A stretch of 64,000 nucleotides of DNA from Diphasiastrum complanatum. Taxonomy: Eukaryota; Streptophyta; Lycopodiopsida; Lycopodiales; Lycopodiaceae. Within the stretch, counting starts at the first letter, position 1. Each line of letters opens with the position of its first letter. Under the pieces are notes generated by a model that was not told the origin of the DNA, ran no database searches, and saw nothing but the letters and a program-made list of their open reading frames with translations. The translations under genes and the position numbers were made by a program. The stretch spans positions 11,873,506 to 11,937,505 of the forward strand of contig CM055095.1 of the NCBI GenBank assembly GCA_029204225.1, read 5' to 3'. This document shows positions 45,300-56,083 of this stretch, one piece after another.

Positions 45300-46570
45300 T
45301 TTGTGATGGAAAGCGGGATTACGGGTCAAAGGAGTTACTACGGATCATTGTGGTTGCAGTTGAAATGCGTTTGCAGTTGAATGCGGCCTGAGTGCAGTCG
45401 CAAGGTGAAGCGCATGCGATCTATTGCGGTGGCTACGGTTCAAGGGCAGAAGTAGTTAGTAGGTAGTCTAGTGGTGATTGAATGTTGTCGCTACTGATGA
45501 ATGTGATAGTTGGAGGCTTGTGGCAGTGGAATGCGGTCGCTACGGTGGTGGTGGCGATGGAGGTGGAAGGTGGTCTAGTGAGGAGTGCGTTGGCTCAGTC
45601 CAGTCAGATGAGGGGGTGTGTGGGCGGTTGAGTGTGGTCGCTACATTTCAAGGACGGGGGCAGTTGGGGTGCGGGTAGTTGCTGACGCTACGGCTCAAGG
45701 TGGTTAGAAATGGTTAAAGTAGTTGAATGGGAGAAAGCTTTGGTCAGGGCGAAGGTAGGGTGAGGTGCGTGGAGGGCTGGGCTTGTGCAGATGTAGTGTT
45801 TGTCAGGGAAGGATGTCAGGAGTTCTGAACAGGGAGCCATCCAGTCATGCAGGTCGTGGGTAGAGCGTTGTGCTAGTCTCGTTGGCAGGCAGAGCGTTCG
45901 CAAGCAGGTCGTGTGCTGGATAGAGTGTTTGCGTGCAGGTTGGAACTCAGCTGCGATCAAAGTCGTGTGCTACGGGTGAATGCGGTTTCTACGATTTCTA
46001 TAGTTACCTATGGTTTACGGTGGAGGTGATTTGATTGCGGTCCGTATGGTAGCTGTGGTGTTGTTGTTGGCGATTGCTACAGGTCAAGGTGATCACTACG
46101 GTGTAAGGTCTGGGGTGCGGTTATTTGCGGTTACTACGGCCCAAAGGAGTCACTATGGTGCAAGAGTGGTCAATACGGATCAATGCGGTCTATTGCGGCT
46201 GGGATGCGGATGTGATGGTTCAAAAGTGGATGTGGTTGGATTGGGAGCTGCTTGTGGTTGAGTGCGGTCAGCAGTTGAAGGCGGAAGGGGTTTGAATGCG
46301 GTGGGTTGCGATTCAAGGATAAATGGCGTTGGGGTGCTTGTGAATGGGGTTGTAGCGGTAAGTTTGCGATGCAAGTGCAAATGGTTGAATGAGGAAGGTG
46401 GTCTATTTGCGGCTCTATGGGGAGGCAGTTTGAAGGTGAGTTGCGTGTGGATGAATGCGGCTGTTTGCAACGGAAGGTAGTCGCAACGATGTATGCGAAT
46501 GGTGCGATGGAATGCGGATGAAGGGTGATTGCGATGGTTGCGATGGTTGTGACCTTCTAGGGCATGCGAT
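45300..46570 (+). repeat. G-rich degenerate repeat tract (TGCGGT / CTACGG words)
   Basis: About 1.25 kb whose plus strand is G-rich and C-poor, built from variants of TGCGGTNGCTACGG, CTACGGNTCAAGG and GAATGCGG at irregular spacing. It ends sharply at about 46,570 in a copia RNase H fragment. Open frames here are low-complexity artefacts. Similar words occur at 4.14-4.34 kb. I cannot define a fixed repeat unit by eye. Confidence 0.6.
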
Positions 46571-46581
46571 GGTTGTGATGG

Positions 46582-47100
46582 GTGATTGCGGATTATGTGT
46601 CACATTGGAAGATGGCCAAAAGAGTCCTAAGATATATCTCATCAACTAGGAATGTTGGCATACTCTACAAAGGGACTAAGCTTGGCTTAAGAGCCTATAG
46701 TAACTCGAATTTTGTAGGTGAAAAACTGGATCAAAAGTCTACAAGTGCATTTGCAACATTCTTACGTGATGGAGTGGTATCATGGCTTTCAAAGAAACGA
46801 CATACTATTTCTTTATCTTCGACAGAATCTGAGTATAAGGCCTTGACATCAACATGCAAGGAGGTCTTATGGTTCAAGGGGCTATCGGTGGAACTTCATG
46901 TCATGGAGGAAGAGGTACCTACCATCTTTTGTGATAGCCAATCAGCCCAATCACTTGCAACCAATCGTACATTTCATGCAAGGAGCAAACATATTGAGAT
47001 TGCTCATCATTTTGTGAGGGAGAAGGTGCAAGCCAAAGAAATCAAGCTCCAACATGTGTCTTCACTAAATCCTTGCCTAAGGATTCATTTGTTAAGCTAA
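46582..47100 (+). pseudogene. Copia RNase H fragment (element D)
   Basis: The 3' end of a copia Pol: WKMAKRVLRYISSTRNVGIL, SNFVGEKLDQKSTSAF, WLSKKRHTISLSSTESEYKA, CKEVLWFKGLSVELH, IFCDSQSAQSLATNRTFHAR and SKHIEIAHHFVREKV, all in order. The family Asp in the YSDSD block is Asn here. The 5' side joins the G-rich tract at about 46,575. The 3' side leads to a PPT at 47,149-47,162 and an LTR start at 47,163. Confidence 0.93.
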
Positions 47101-47148
47101 GATCTTTACTTGGAGTAATTGATAAAAGTATTATAGTTTCCAAAGATA

Positions 47149-47162
47149 GATTTGAGGAGGAG
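47149..47162 (+). promoter_or_regulatory. Polypurine tract of element D
   Basis: GATTTGAGGAGGAG directly before TGTGAAAAATTGCC, the start of an LTR. Same PPT type as in elements B and C. Confidence 0.85.
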
Positions 47163-47726
47163 TGTGAAAAATTGCCTATATTGGCAAATCTAGCTATTTC
47201 AAATAATGTAAATATGTACATTAGTGGGTCCCACACGTGCGAGGTCATGGAGCTAGCTACCTACCAAGCATAACTCTACGAAATAGACTAGGGTTTCATT
47301 TTAGGTCAAGGAGAGTGAGTTAACTTCCTTATTACATGTTGGAAATCCACCTAACTTCAAGAAGGAAGTCGAATTGGCTATGTATTCGCTCTCTCCATAG
47401 TGAGAAGATAGAAAATTTTTGGAGCTTATTGGCAATCTCAAGCTAGTTCACTATGTACATTGAGTTTTTGTGATCCAAATAAAACCAGATCAATTTCTAC
47501 TTGTTTCTCAGGTTGAAGGCCGTACTACAGCCTGTAGTACACACGTGTGGGCTCGGATTTCAATGTTGATCAATGCTTTTGATTGTTAATGCTTGTTGTT
47601 TGTCAAACTGCAATCTAGATCAACTTTTTGTGTCTAGTTTTTTGATAGATTGTTAAGCAAGCATCCAATCACTCTTGTGGATTTTTTGTAGATCCATTTA
47701 TGGTCCTAAAGTACAGTACTTTCACA
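47163..47726 (+). repeat. Chimeric LTR serving as 5' LTR of element C
   Basis: 564 bp, against 700 bp for the 3' partner. The first about 90 bases (TGTGAAAAATTGCCTATATT...GGTCATGG) are only loosely like the 3' LTR, while from about 47,252 onward the two agree with roughly ten differences. The missing middle and the change in similarity show a fusion at about 47,250. It is preceded by element D's PPT and followed by element C's PBS (47,727-47,738, TGGTATCAGAGC). Confidence 0.8.
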
Positions 47727-48531
47727 TGGTATCAGAGCCAAGTACAAGATCATAAGCCATTGATCTAATTCAAATCCATTTTTAACAAGTTTTGGTGCTA
47801 AAAGCTAGTATTGAGAGGGCAAGCTAGAATCTTGATTTTGGTGAGGAGATTTGATCCCAAACTTGGTAGGGGTCCAAATCCGTACTGTCCACATGTGTGG
47901 GCACCTCTGAACCTGCATGTAATGCATGGTATTCATTTGATCCAAAAAAATTCAATTTGTGAGCTGTTGGTGTAATTTTTGGTGGAGATCCTAGGATAAT
48001 CTACCAAGATCATTTGCCATTGATTAGATTTGAATTTGTTTCATGGAATCTAATTAATCTAGGCTGAGTTCAAGTCCTATTAAGGTTAAAAACAGGTCTT
48101 GAAAGTACACCAAGAAGGAAGAAAGAGATTAAGTCATTTTTTTGTCCAAAAATAGCCAAAATTGGCAAGATTTGATTGTAAGTAGATTTCACATCATCTT
48201 ATCTTCATTCCAACTTTGTGAGGGAGTGCTAGAACTGAGATTATAAGTTCATTTGTTGGATTAGACATCTAATTTGAGTGAAAAACTACAAGAGAGAGAC
48301 CTTAGTGAGATTCTAGAGACAATCAAATCCATTTCTTGGCAAGATTTGTTCGAAAGTAGTTTTCACTTCATCTTATCTTCATTCCAGCTTTGTGAGGGAG
48401 TGATAGAACTGTGATTATAAGTCCATTTGTTGGATTAGAAATCAAATTTGAGTGAAACACTGCAAGTGTGAGACCTTTGTGAGTTTCAAGTCAATCAAAT
48501 CTATTTCTTGTTTGTAGAAGTCACTAGTAAG

Positions 48532-50688
48532 ATGGGATCTGCTGGAGCATACCTTCTAGATGCTAATGAGAGGTTGAATTCTACAAATTATGCTATTTGA
48601 AAGGTTAGAATGGAGTCACTCTTAGTGCTCCAAGACCTTTATGAGTTCTTGATTGAAGATGAAGATGAACCTCTAGGTGCACATGAGTTAGCTAGATACA
48701 AGAAGAGATCTAGGCTTGCACTTCATTGTGTGAAGATGAATGTGAGCAATGATTTGTTGAGAGAAGTATCAGCTTGTACTAATGCTAAAGAGGCTTGGGA
48801 GTCTTTAAAATCAATCTATGAGTCTAGCAACACTTCTAGAGTTCTTATGCTTAGAAATCAAATTTTGCAAAGCATGAGGAGAAGTGAGGAGAGTGCACAG
48901 GATTATGTACTCAGAATCAAGTCGTTAAATAGGGAGTTGGCTTCCATTGGAGAGAAGATTCATGATGGAGAGCTTGTACAAATTGTCCTTAATGGTCTAG
49001 GAGATGACTTTGCAAATTTGGTCCAAAGTTTTGCCATCCAAGACACTTTGCCAACTATAGAAAAACTTCACAGTGTATTAGTGGCTGAAGAGTGTAGGAT
49101 GCTCCATGCAAAATCTAGGATGAGTTCCTTGTCTTTGCAGGATGGTGATGAGAAAGTCAATTTCTCAGTCAAGGGCAAAAAGAAGACCAATGGAAAGAAG
49201 AAGCATCCAAAGGAGGCCAAAGAAGAGGATGATGCATCAAGCTCAAAGGACAAGTCAAAGCAAAGATGCTTCTTTTGTGGAAAGAAGGGGCATGATGCAT
49301 CTAAATGCTACAACAGGCTAAGAGCACAAGTGGAGGAGGACAAACAAGGAAACCTTGCAAAGGAGGAGGAGGAGGATGAAGTAGATGTATTCTTGATGGC
49401 ATCTACATCCTCACCAACAAGCAATAGCAATTCAAGAGACAATTGGTGGATTGACAGTGGGGCTAGCTCCCACATGTCTTGTGAAAAGGACTTTTTCTCA
49501 ATCTTACACTTATTCAATGATGCTAAAAAGTTTGTCTTTACTGCAAATGATGAAGAGTGTAGGATAGATGGTGTTGGTACCATCTCTTTGTGTCTAGAAT
49601 CCTCAAAATTCATGGATCTAGAAAATGTCCTTTATGTACCATCAATCACCAAGAATATGCTTAGTGTTGGTCTACTCTTAGAAAGTGGTTTGGATGTCCA
49701 CTTTAAGCATGGTGTTTGCTTCATCTTGAAGAATGATGTTTGCATTGCAAAGGGATTTAAACATGGAAGATTGTTTAAGTTGGAAGCTAGTGTTGCTTTT
49801 AAAAGAATGAGCTTGGCAAAGGAGGAGATCACTCAAGAGGAGATCTTGGCAAAGTGTGATCTTGCTTGCATTGAGGAGAAGCATCAAAAGGAGGAAGATC
49901 TTGAGGATCAGCCTCAAAGCATGAGAGTTCCAAGGGAGTCCTCAATGACAATGTCCGAGTCATCAAATTGCATGCAAATTGTCCATTCAAGTGTGCATCT
50001 TGCAAGGGTGGTGAGCATTGGAGAGTCTACTATCTTTGAATACTTTTTGGAAAGTATTAGTAGACATGAGGTGACTTGTTTCTTACCTTTAAGATTCATG
50101 GTGTTTATTACTTTGTATTACAAGACAATGAAATGGGATGCTTTGAAATCTACATTTGTTGTTGATAAAGCAATTTCATTGGATAACTATTTTTGTAATA
50201 GTTTGAATAGTGTCATAAAAGATGAAACATCATTTGTATTGGAAATCTTTGGGTCCACATGCTTTGAGCATGATCATTCCAATGTAAGGACCAAAGATTA
50301 TCCTATTTCAATGATAGGAATAATGGTAGTGTTTTGCTCTTCAAGTAGAGATTGTAGAATCTACTTGTTTTCAGCCAAAGAATTTGTCAATGGTGGAAAT
50401 GTGATCTTTCAAGAGTGGAAGATTTGTAAACTTGAAGAAGCACCTTTGGATCAACACCTAATTCAATTCATTAATGGTTTGGAGTCAAGTCAAGTGGAGG
50501 AGCAAGCTCAAGACCCGAGGACTCCAAGAAGAACCTTGAGTATCAAGATGGAGCCATCTAGGCTCAATCATATGGATCAAGCAAGACAAGTTGTCTTTGG
50601 CAACATTATTTATGCACTTAATATTCTAATTGATGTATCTTCAAGTGCACAAAATGCCTTGGAATCCATGGCTTGGCATGATGTTTAG
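48532..50688 (+). CDS. Element C Gag-protease-integrase-tail polyprotein
   Basis: From ATG 48,532, TGA at 48,598-48,600 replaces the Trp found in B; from Met 48,610 there are 692 uninterrupted codons. Gag (MESLLVLQDLYEFLIEDEDE, LHCVKMNVSNDLLREV, ILNGL-type C-terminus VQIVLNGLGDDFANL), zinc knuckle CFFCGKKGHDASKC, protease NWWIDSGASSHMSCEKDFF, then VVSIGESTIFEYFLESISRH, EIFGSTCFEHDHSNVRTKDY, DCRIYLFSAKEFVNGGNVIF and PRTPRRTLSIKMEPSRLNHM. The last 280 residues align loosely with the C-terminal end of copia integrase but lack the D, D, E core. RT is absent. It is the longest undamaged element frame here and may still supply Gag and protease from the downstream Met. Confidence 0.85.
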
Positions 50689-50898
50689 TTTTGAAGTGTG
50701 CTACATGTATATAGACACATTTATGGAACATCTTGTAAGGGATCCTCTAAGAGGTGGTGAAAGATCCTTCATGGACATCATTCTCTATTGGAGTCTCAAA
50801 AGTTCCTTCTTTGTAGCTAGATTTTTTAGACACTTCTAAAAGCTTTCATTGATCTATCAAGAGAGTTGTAAATAGATCAAGCTAAATTTGAGGAGGAG

Positions 50899-51598
50899 TG
50901 TGAAGAATTGCCAAAAATTGGCAAATCTAGCTTGATCAAAAACCATGTAGAATAGTGTAAATTGTGTACACAAGTGGGTCCCACACATGTGAGGCCATGA
51001 TGCCACATGGGAAACCCATCCTAATGTAGGTTAGGTCAAGTCAAGAGAGTTGGTCATGTCTATTTGGTGGTCATCCCTACTTTATAGGACCTACACCTAA
51101 GTTTAAGGTGAAAATTTGAGCAACTAGCTACCTACCAAGCATAACTCTAGGAAATAGACTAGGGTTTCATTTTAGGTCAAGGAGAGTGAGTTAACTTCCT
51201 TATTACATGCTGGAAATCCACCTAACTTCAAGAAGGAAGTCGAATTGGCTATGTATTCCCTCTCTCCATAGTGAGAAGATAGAAAATTTTTGGAGCTTAT
51301 TGGCAATCTCAAGCTAGTTCACTATGTACATTGAGTTTTTGTGATCCAAATGAAACCAAATCAATTTCTACTTGTTTCTCAGGTTGAAGGCCGTACTACA
51401 GCCTGTAGTACACACGTGTGGGCTCGGATTTCAATGTTGATCAATGCTTTTAATTGTTAATGCTTGTTGTTTGTCAAACTGCCAATCTAGATCAACTTTT
51501 TGTATCTAGTTTTTTGATAGATTGTTAAGCAAGCATCCAATTACTCTTGTGGATCTTTTGTAGATCCATTTATGGTCCTAAAGTACAGTACTTTCACA
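50899..51598 (+). repeat. 3' LTR of element C
   Basis: 700 bp, TGTGAAGAATTGCC...GTACTTTCACA. Contains CCCACACATGTGAGG near 50,982 and CACACGTGTGGG near 51,413. Matches element B LTRs (reverse orientation) closely. Confidence 0.93.
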
Positions 51599-52075
51599 TG
51601 ACCAACTAGCCACCAATATGGCAAGACTTTAGAAATGAGGCTAGAATGGAAAATTAGGGCAAGAAAGCCAAATCAATTTCCTTATTACATGCTGGAAATT
51701 CACCTAACTCGAGAGAGGAAGAGGCTTTTCTATGTATCCAATCTTCCATAGTGAACACTTAGATTATTTTTGAGAGCTCCTTGGCAAAACTCGAGTTCTA
51801 CACTATGTACTTGGAATGTTTTTGGATCTAACTAAAAACAACATGGTTTTCACTTCATAGTCTATAGGCCGTACTAAGTATTGTTTCACATGTGTGTGGG
51901 CTGTACTTTACTTTTGATCATTGATTGTAGATTGCTCTTGATTGATAGATGCTAAATTGCTAATCTAGGTCTCAACTTTGTGTGTCTAGTTTGCATTTGT
52001 TTTGTGATCAATCAATCAATCACTCTTGTGAGGCATTAATGCACTCATTTAAGGTCCAAGGTATTGTACTTTGAC
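51599..52075 (+). repeat. Diverged LTR remnant (probable 3' part of element D LTR)
   Basis: TGACCAACTAGCCACC... aligns with the second half of the B/C LTRs (CTTATTACATGCTGGAAATTCACC, CACTCTTGTGAGG, AAGGTCCAAGGTATTGTACT) but is clearly diverged, ending TTGACA at about 52,075. It lacks a 5' half, which is consistent with the loosely matching first 90 bases at 47,163-47,250 being its other end, split by element C. Confidence 0.7.
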
Positions 52076-52199
52076 AAAAGGAATTTCAAAGATAAAAATA
52101 TAAATTCTGTATTTTTAATTTTTTTTTCATTTGAATTTTATTTTTTTAATAGTATTGATAACTAATATATTCTTTTGTAAACGATTGGCATGGTGAGAC

Positions 52200-53225
52200 A
52201 GTTGCAGGAATAAGATTTAACTGAGACATATCTGCCTAAAATCGTCGATGATCACCCGTACTTTTACACTTTGGAGAAAGGAGATTGTATAGAAATCTTC
52301 AAATATTTGAAAAAAGACCTTACACATTATGTATTGTTGACATTCCATATGGATTTTAAATGCGAGAGTCATCAAATGATGATTCTCCATTTAAATACAT
52401 AGAAATCCATAGTGTGATGCAAGGATTTCTTGAAATCACAACCTCTCCTATTTGGAGAGTTGTTATTTTTCATTCAAGTTGGCAGTCGACATCAGTACAG
52501 AAAGCTCTTTTAACTTTTTGTAATGCTGGAATCAAAAATGTTGTGTGGAATGCTATTTATTTTATTAAATAGTTTATTTATATTTTTAATGATTTTTGTT
52601 ATATTCTATGCTCAGCATAGATTATTTAAAATTACTTTTGTTCTTTCCTTATAGGTACAAGCCCAACATTAGAAATTTTGGTGGTGCTCTACTGTGTAAC
52701 AAAATTGAATACATAACCATTGGTTACTATTCATTGGACGACAAGCGTTCCATGCTATATTACAACACCATCGGACTAACCAGCTTTGGTAACTTGTTTC
52801 AGTTTCCAACATTGACTAAGAAATTAAAAAATTCTATGACGAGTTATGTGGCTTGTCTCTAACAAAAGCCACAACAAGTAATTACTCATTTGATTGAAAT
52901 TTTTTCGCACCCTACATCTCTTTCTGTTTTGCCAAATGAATCAGCAGAGGTAGGAAAATCATCAGACAATGAAGACTCTTGAATTCCTATGTCAAAAAAA
53001 CCACCTCTCGCTAGTGAAAAAGTTGGTAACACAGAAAAATTTGCAAAGGTCTTGGTCCAAAATCATAATATTTAACTGTAGAAGAAATTGTGCAAGACGT
53101 TGCCATTGCCTCTACTGAGGCTACTAAAAAAAAGGCGAAAGACATTAATGATTTTGATGATTTCTTAGATTGTATACATGATTATCTTATTACTATCTCA
53201 CACTTTTGTCTTGAAAGTTTTAAAT
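52200..53225 (+). pseudogene. Decayed multi-exon gene, unidentified
   Basis: Plus-strand pieces: VDDHPYFYTLEKGDCIEIFK and YVLLTFHMDFKCESHQ near 52,240-52,360; then SPFKYIEIHSVMQGFLEITT and LTFCNAGIKNVVWNAIYF to 52,570; an intron-like AT-rich stretch ending TATAG (52,654); YKPNIRNFGGALLCNKIEYI and TIGLTSFGNLFQFPTLTKKL to 52,861; then SLSVLPNESAEVGKSSDNED and KKAKDINDFDDFLDCIHDYL. Stops and shifts occur throughout. It resembles the style of the E1/E2 accessory genes (AT-rich, short introns), but I recognise no domain. Confidence 0.4.
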
Positions 53226-54945
53226 TAGTTTAAATTTCCTAATAATATTTTTTATTTGAATTGTTTGAAAATTTCTTTGAATGTTAGTCTTTAAAGTAAT
53301 ATCTTTAGTAAAATGCTTTGATGGATATCTGCCAAATGATAAATGTTGATGAATGTTTTGATGATGAATGCCAAATGATCAATAATAATATTTTGAAGAA
53401 TGTTATTACAAAATTATAATTTATATTTATTTAAAACCATATTCTCAAACAGTCAATGAATATCATTAAAATTCATAATCTTAAAATTTTGAAAAATATT
53501 AAAAGGATGACCAGATTATGATATTAACAATAATATGTTTTTCATAAATTTTCTTAATATTTTCAAAAGTCATATTAATTAGATGTGTAAAATAATTTCC
53601 TTTAAAATAGTAATTAGGTTTGTATTAGTGTTTTATATTTTGTTGACCTTGGTAAATATCTACAAATTATTATTTTTAATAAATAAAAAATTTAATGAAT
53701 TATAATTTGAATTTGTATTTCAAAATCTATATCTTAATTTTTTAATAACAATTTTTGACAAAATTACGATATTTTTTTAATATCTATTTGCAAAGGACTT
53801 TGAATATTGGCATTTTTTTTTTAAATTAAAAATTTATTGAAAAAAAAGGGTGTCCATGTCATTTTTCTTTTTTTGGGTCACCATGTTATAACTCATCTTT
53901 GCTAACGATGAGACAAGTAACAACATGAATTGTTGACTTGTTGATCCTTAAGTCCTCTTAATGTACTAAAAAAAATGGAATAAGATTATCACCTTGTAAA
54001 ATAAATAGACTACTATCACAAAACTTGTAAAAAGTTTTCAATTTTTACAATAAGTAAAATCTAGTAATTTGACAAATTCAACTCAACTATATACCTAAAG
54101 TAAATTTTTTGGTAGGATATCGTTAGGACTTTCTTTGATTGGGGATTGATCTAGCTGAAAAGCCCCAATGAGGAAAGAGCTCACACTGCCCTTACACGAG
54201 CACGGGATCTAGCCGCTTCCAATCCTACGGGTGTCCCTATACCCCATGGTCCCCAGCCAATGAGGGTTTTCCAGGGGCCCAAAAGTATGTCTATAAAGAG
54301 GGTAGTATCAGTCAGTAGTAACATGAATATGAAGGTTTTCTATGATAGATAGCTGGAGGGGATATCGTTGAGTGTGAACAAGTCTACAATGACAAAAATT
54401 GTTATCTTCATTTAGTATTATGTCTCGTGAAGCTTAGCTACAAGTCTAATCTTTGAGATGTTAAAATTCCCTAAATGTGAGCCAACATGTTTCTCAGTGC
54501 CAAGATCTCATATGGGAGAATTATCAATCGTTATATAATATTGATCAAAGACAGGTCTCTATTTAGATAACAGTCATCAATTAATCATTCTGTTTTTTGG
54601 GTATTATGGTGAATAGCAGGCAAACGAACTTTTCTCAATCGCCAATGAAACCTTACACCTTTGGATTGAATTCTCAATAACATGCCACAATAGAGATGGC
54701 TTCAATGGTGCAGATAGTTGACGTGATACACTACAGTCATTCCCACAACTAGGCTTGTGTGTATGTGAATTTAGAGCACACATGATACGATTCCCATCTT
54801 TGATTTGTCTCCACTAATACAAGTGTGGTAACTTGAAATTGTGAATCTCCAAGGCTTATCTAGACCCAGTGTCTGATCATCTAGGAGAGTTGTCTTGATG
54901 GTAGCTCTTTGGGTTTTCATTGTGCATTATCTTCTGATATGTGGA
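53226..54945. other. No gene seen; AT-rich, then unassigned
   Basis: 53.2-54.1 kb is very AT-rich with poly-T and poly-A runs and no coding sign. 54.12-54.33 kb is a short GC-richer block (GCCCTTACACGAGCACGGGA) that I cannot assign. The rest shows no motif. Confidence 0.45.
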
Positions 54946-55440
54946 TATCATCATCTTTAGAATTCTAAGAACATCCTACTAGGATATTGATGGGTTGTCC
55001 TTTAGATTCTAAGAGTATTGGCTTTAGTCGTTAAGATCTTAATCTTCACATAACGATTTTATCCGAGGGTTGTGAGAGATATCCTTGTGCTTAAGGGCAT
55101 GGTCTTCAACTTCTAAGGTTGGCTAAAGTCTTTACCTTTTAGGAGTGTTTTTCTTCATAGAGGATATGACTCATAAAGAAGGTGGCCTTTAAATCCTCGG
55201 GTCCTACCTCTAGAGTCTAAGGGCACTACCTTTAGTCAATTTTGTTTTGGCCTGTAATTGACGTGGATCGTATCTATCAAGCTTTGAGAGTGAAGTCCCT
55301 AGATTCTTTTGAAGATATGCCTTTTAATTTCTAGGGCTGGCCCTTGGATGTTGGGTGCCTGGATCTAATTTCCAAGGGTGGCATTTTCTATCGAAGCCTG
55401 ACCCTTGATAAAGGTTGTCTTTATAATTTCAGGTTCTAAT
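54946..55440 (+). repeat. Degenerate tandem repeat (CCTTTARATTCTAAGGGT type)
   Basis: About nine diverged units at roughly 40-70-base intervals share a core like CCTTTAGATTCTAAGAGTA, CTTCAACTTCTAAGGTTGG, CCTTTAAATCCTCGGGTCC, CCTTTTAATTTCTAGGGCTG and ATCTAATTTCCAAGGGTGG. No coding potential. It looks like an old minisatellite. Confidence 0.5.
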
Positions 55441-56073
55441 CAGTAACATTGGGTACCTTCAAAATATATGCATCATCAAACGTCTAAAACTGTAATCACA
55501 CAGTTGTGAGAATCAAAACTATATAAATATTGATTAGCCCCTAATATGCGAGCACCAAAATCCTAGTTATCCATCGAAAAATCCTAGTCATCCATCAACT
55601 TTAGAACTTTTCGCTAGTGAAATTACCAACCTATACATGACAGTATCCCAAGAGCCCAAAGTACAGAGCATGATGCTAGTGTCCTCATATATAGTTGACC
55701 AAACAAATTCTTATGAGAGAGACCATATTGGTATACAAATTGATACAATCTAAGGCTAGAAACCCTTCACACATCTTCCTGTGCTTATTGATTTCTGTAT
55801 TGTTGAATCCTCAGAAAAGGACTTCCAATCATAAAATGCAATTAATCTGAACTGTCTCAAGATGAATTAAAATGACCAAGAAGCAAGTTAATTCTCAGAC
55901 TATATTACAATGCAATCGATAGCTACTAATGACTAAATGTCCAAATCAAGGATACCACATATTGATGATGTTCCTTGATGGCCATCATCAAAAAGAAGAT
56001 AGGTAACTTTACCGATGATCCAGAGATGCAAGTAGTAACCAATTCACATAAACACTAAAATTGTTTCAAGCAT
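55441..56073. other. No gene seen
   Basis: Unassigned moderately AT-rich DNA up to the target-site duplication of the next element. Confidence 0.4.
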
Positions 56074-56083
56074 GCCACTTACC

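Larger units (their letters stand above)
47252..51598 (+). mobile_element. Copia element C, non-autonomous sister of B
   Basis: Plus-strand element with PBS 47,727-47,738, a leader of about 800 bases, one long open frame, PPT 50,884-50,898 (AAATTTGAGGAGGAG) and a 700-bp 3' LTR at 50,899-51,598. Coding content ends at an integrase tail; no RT or RNase H. The start of its 5' LTR is missing, so no TSD pair can be shown. LTRs and coding region are close to those of element B, in inverted orientation. Confidence 0.88.

Noticed and set aside
45478..46649. Several Gly/Val-rich or Pro/His-rich frames on both strands
   Set aside because: All follow from the G-rich repeat tract; no frame is favoured and none has a domain.
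51982..52075. Element C right flank as simple unique target DNA
   Set aside because: 51,599-52,075 aligns with the second half of the B/C LTR, so it is itself an old LTR.
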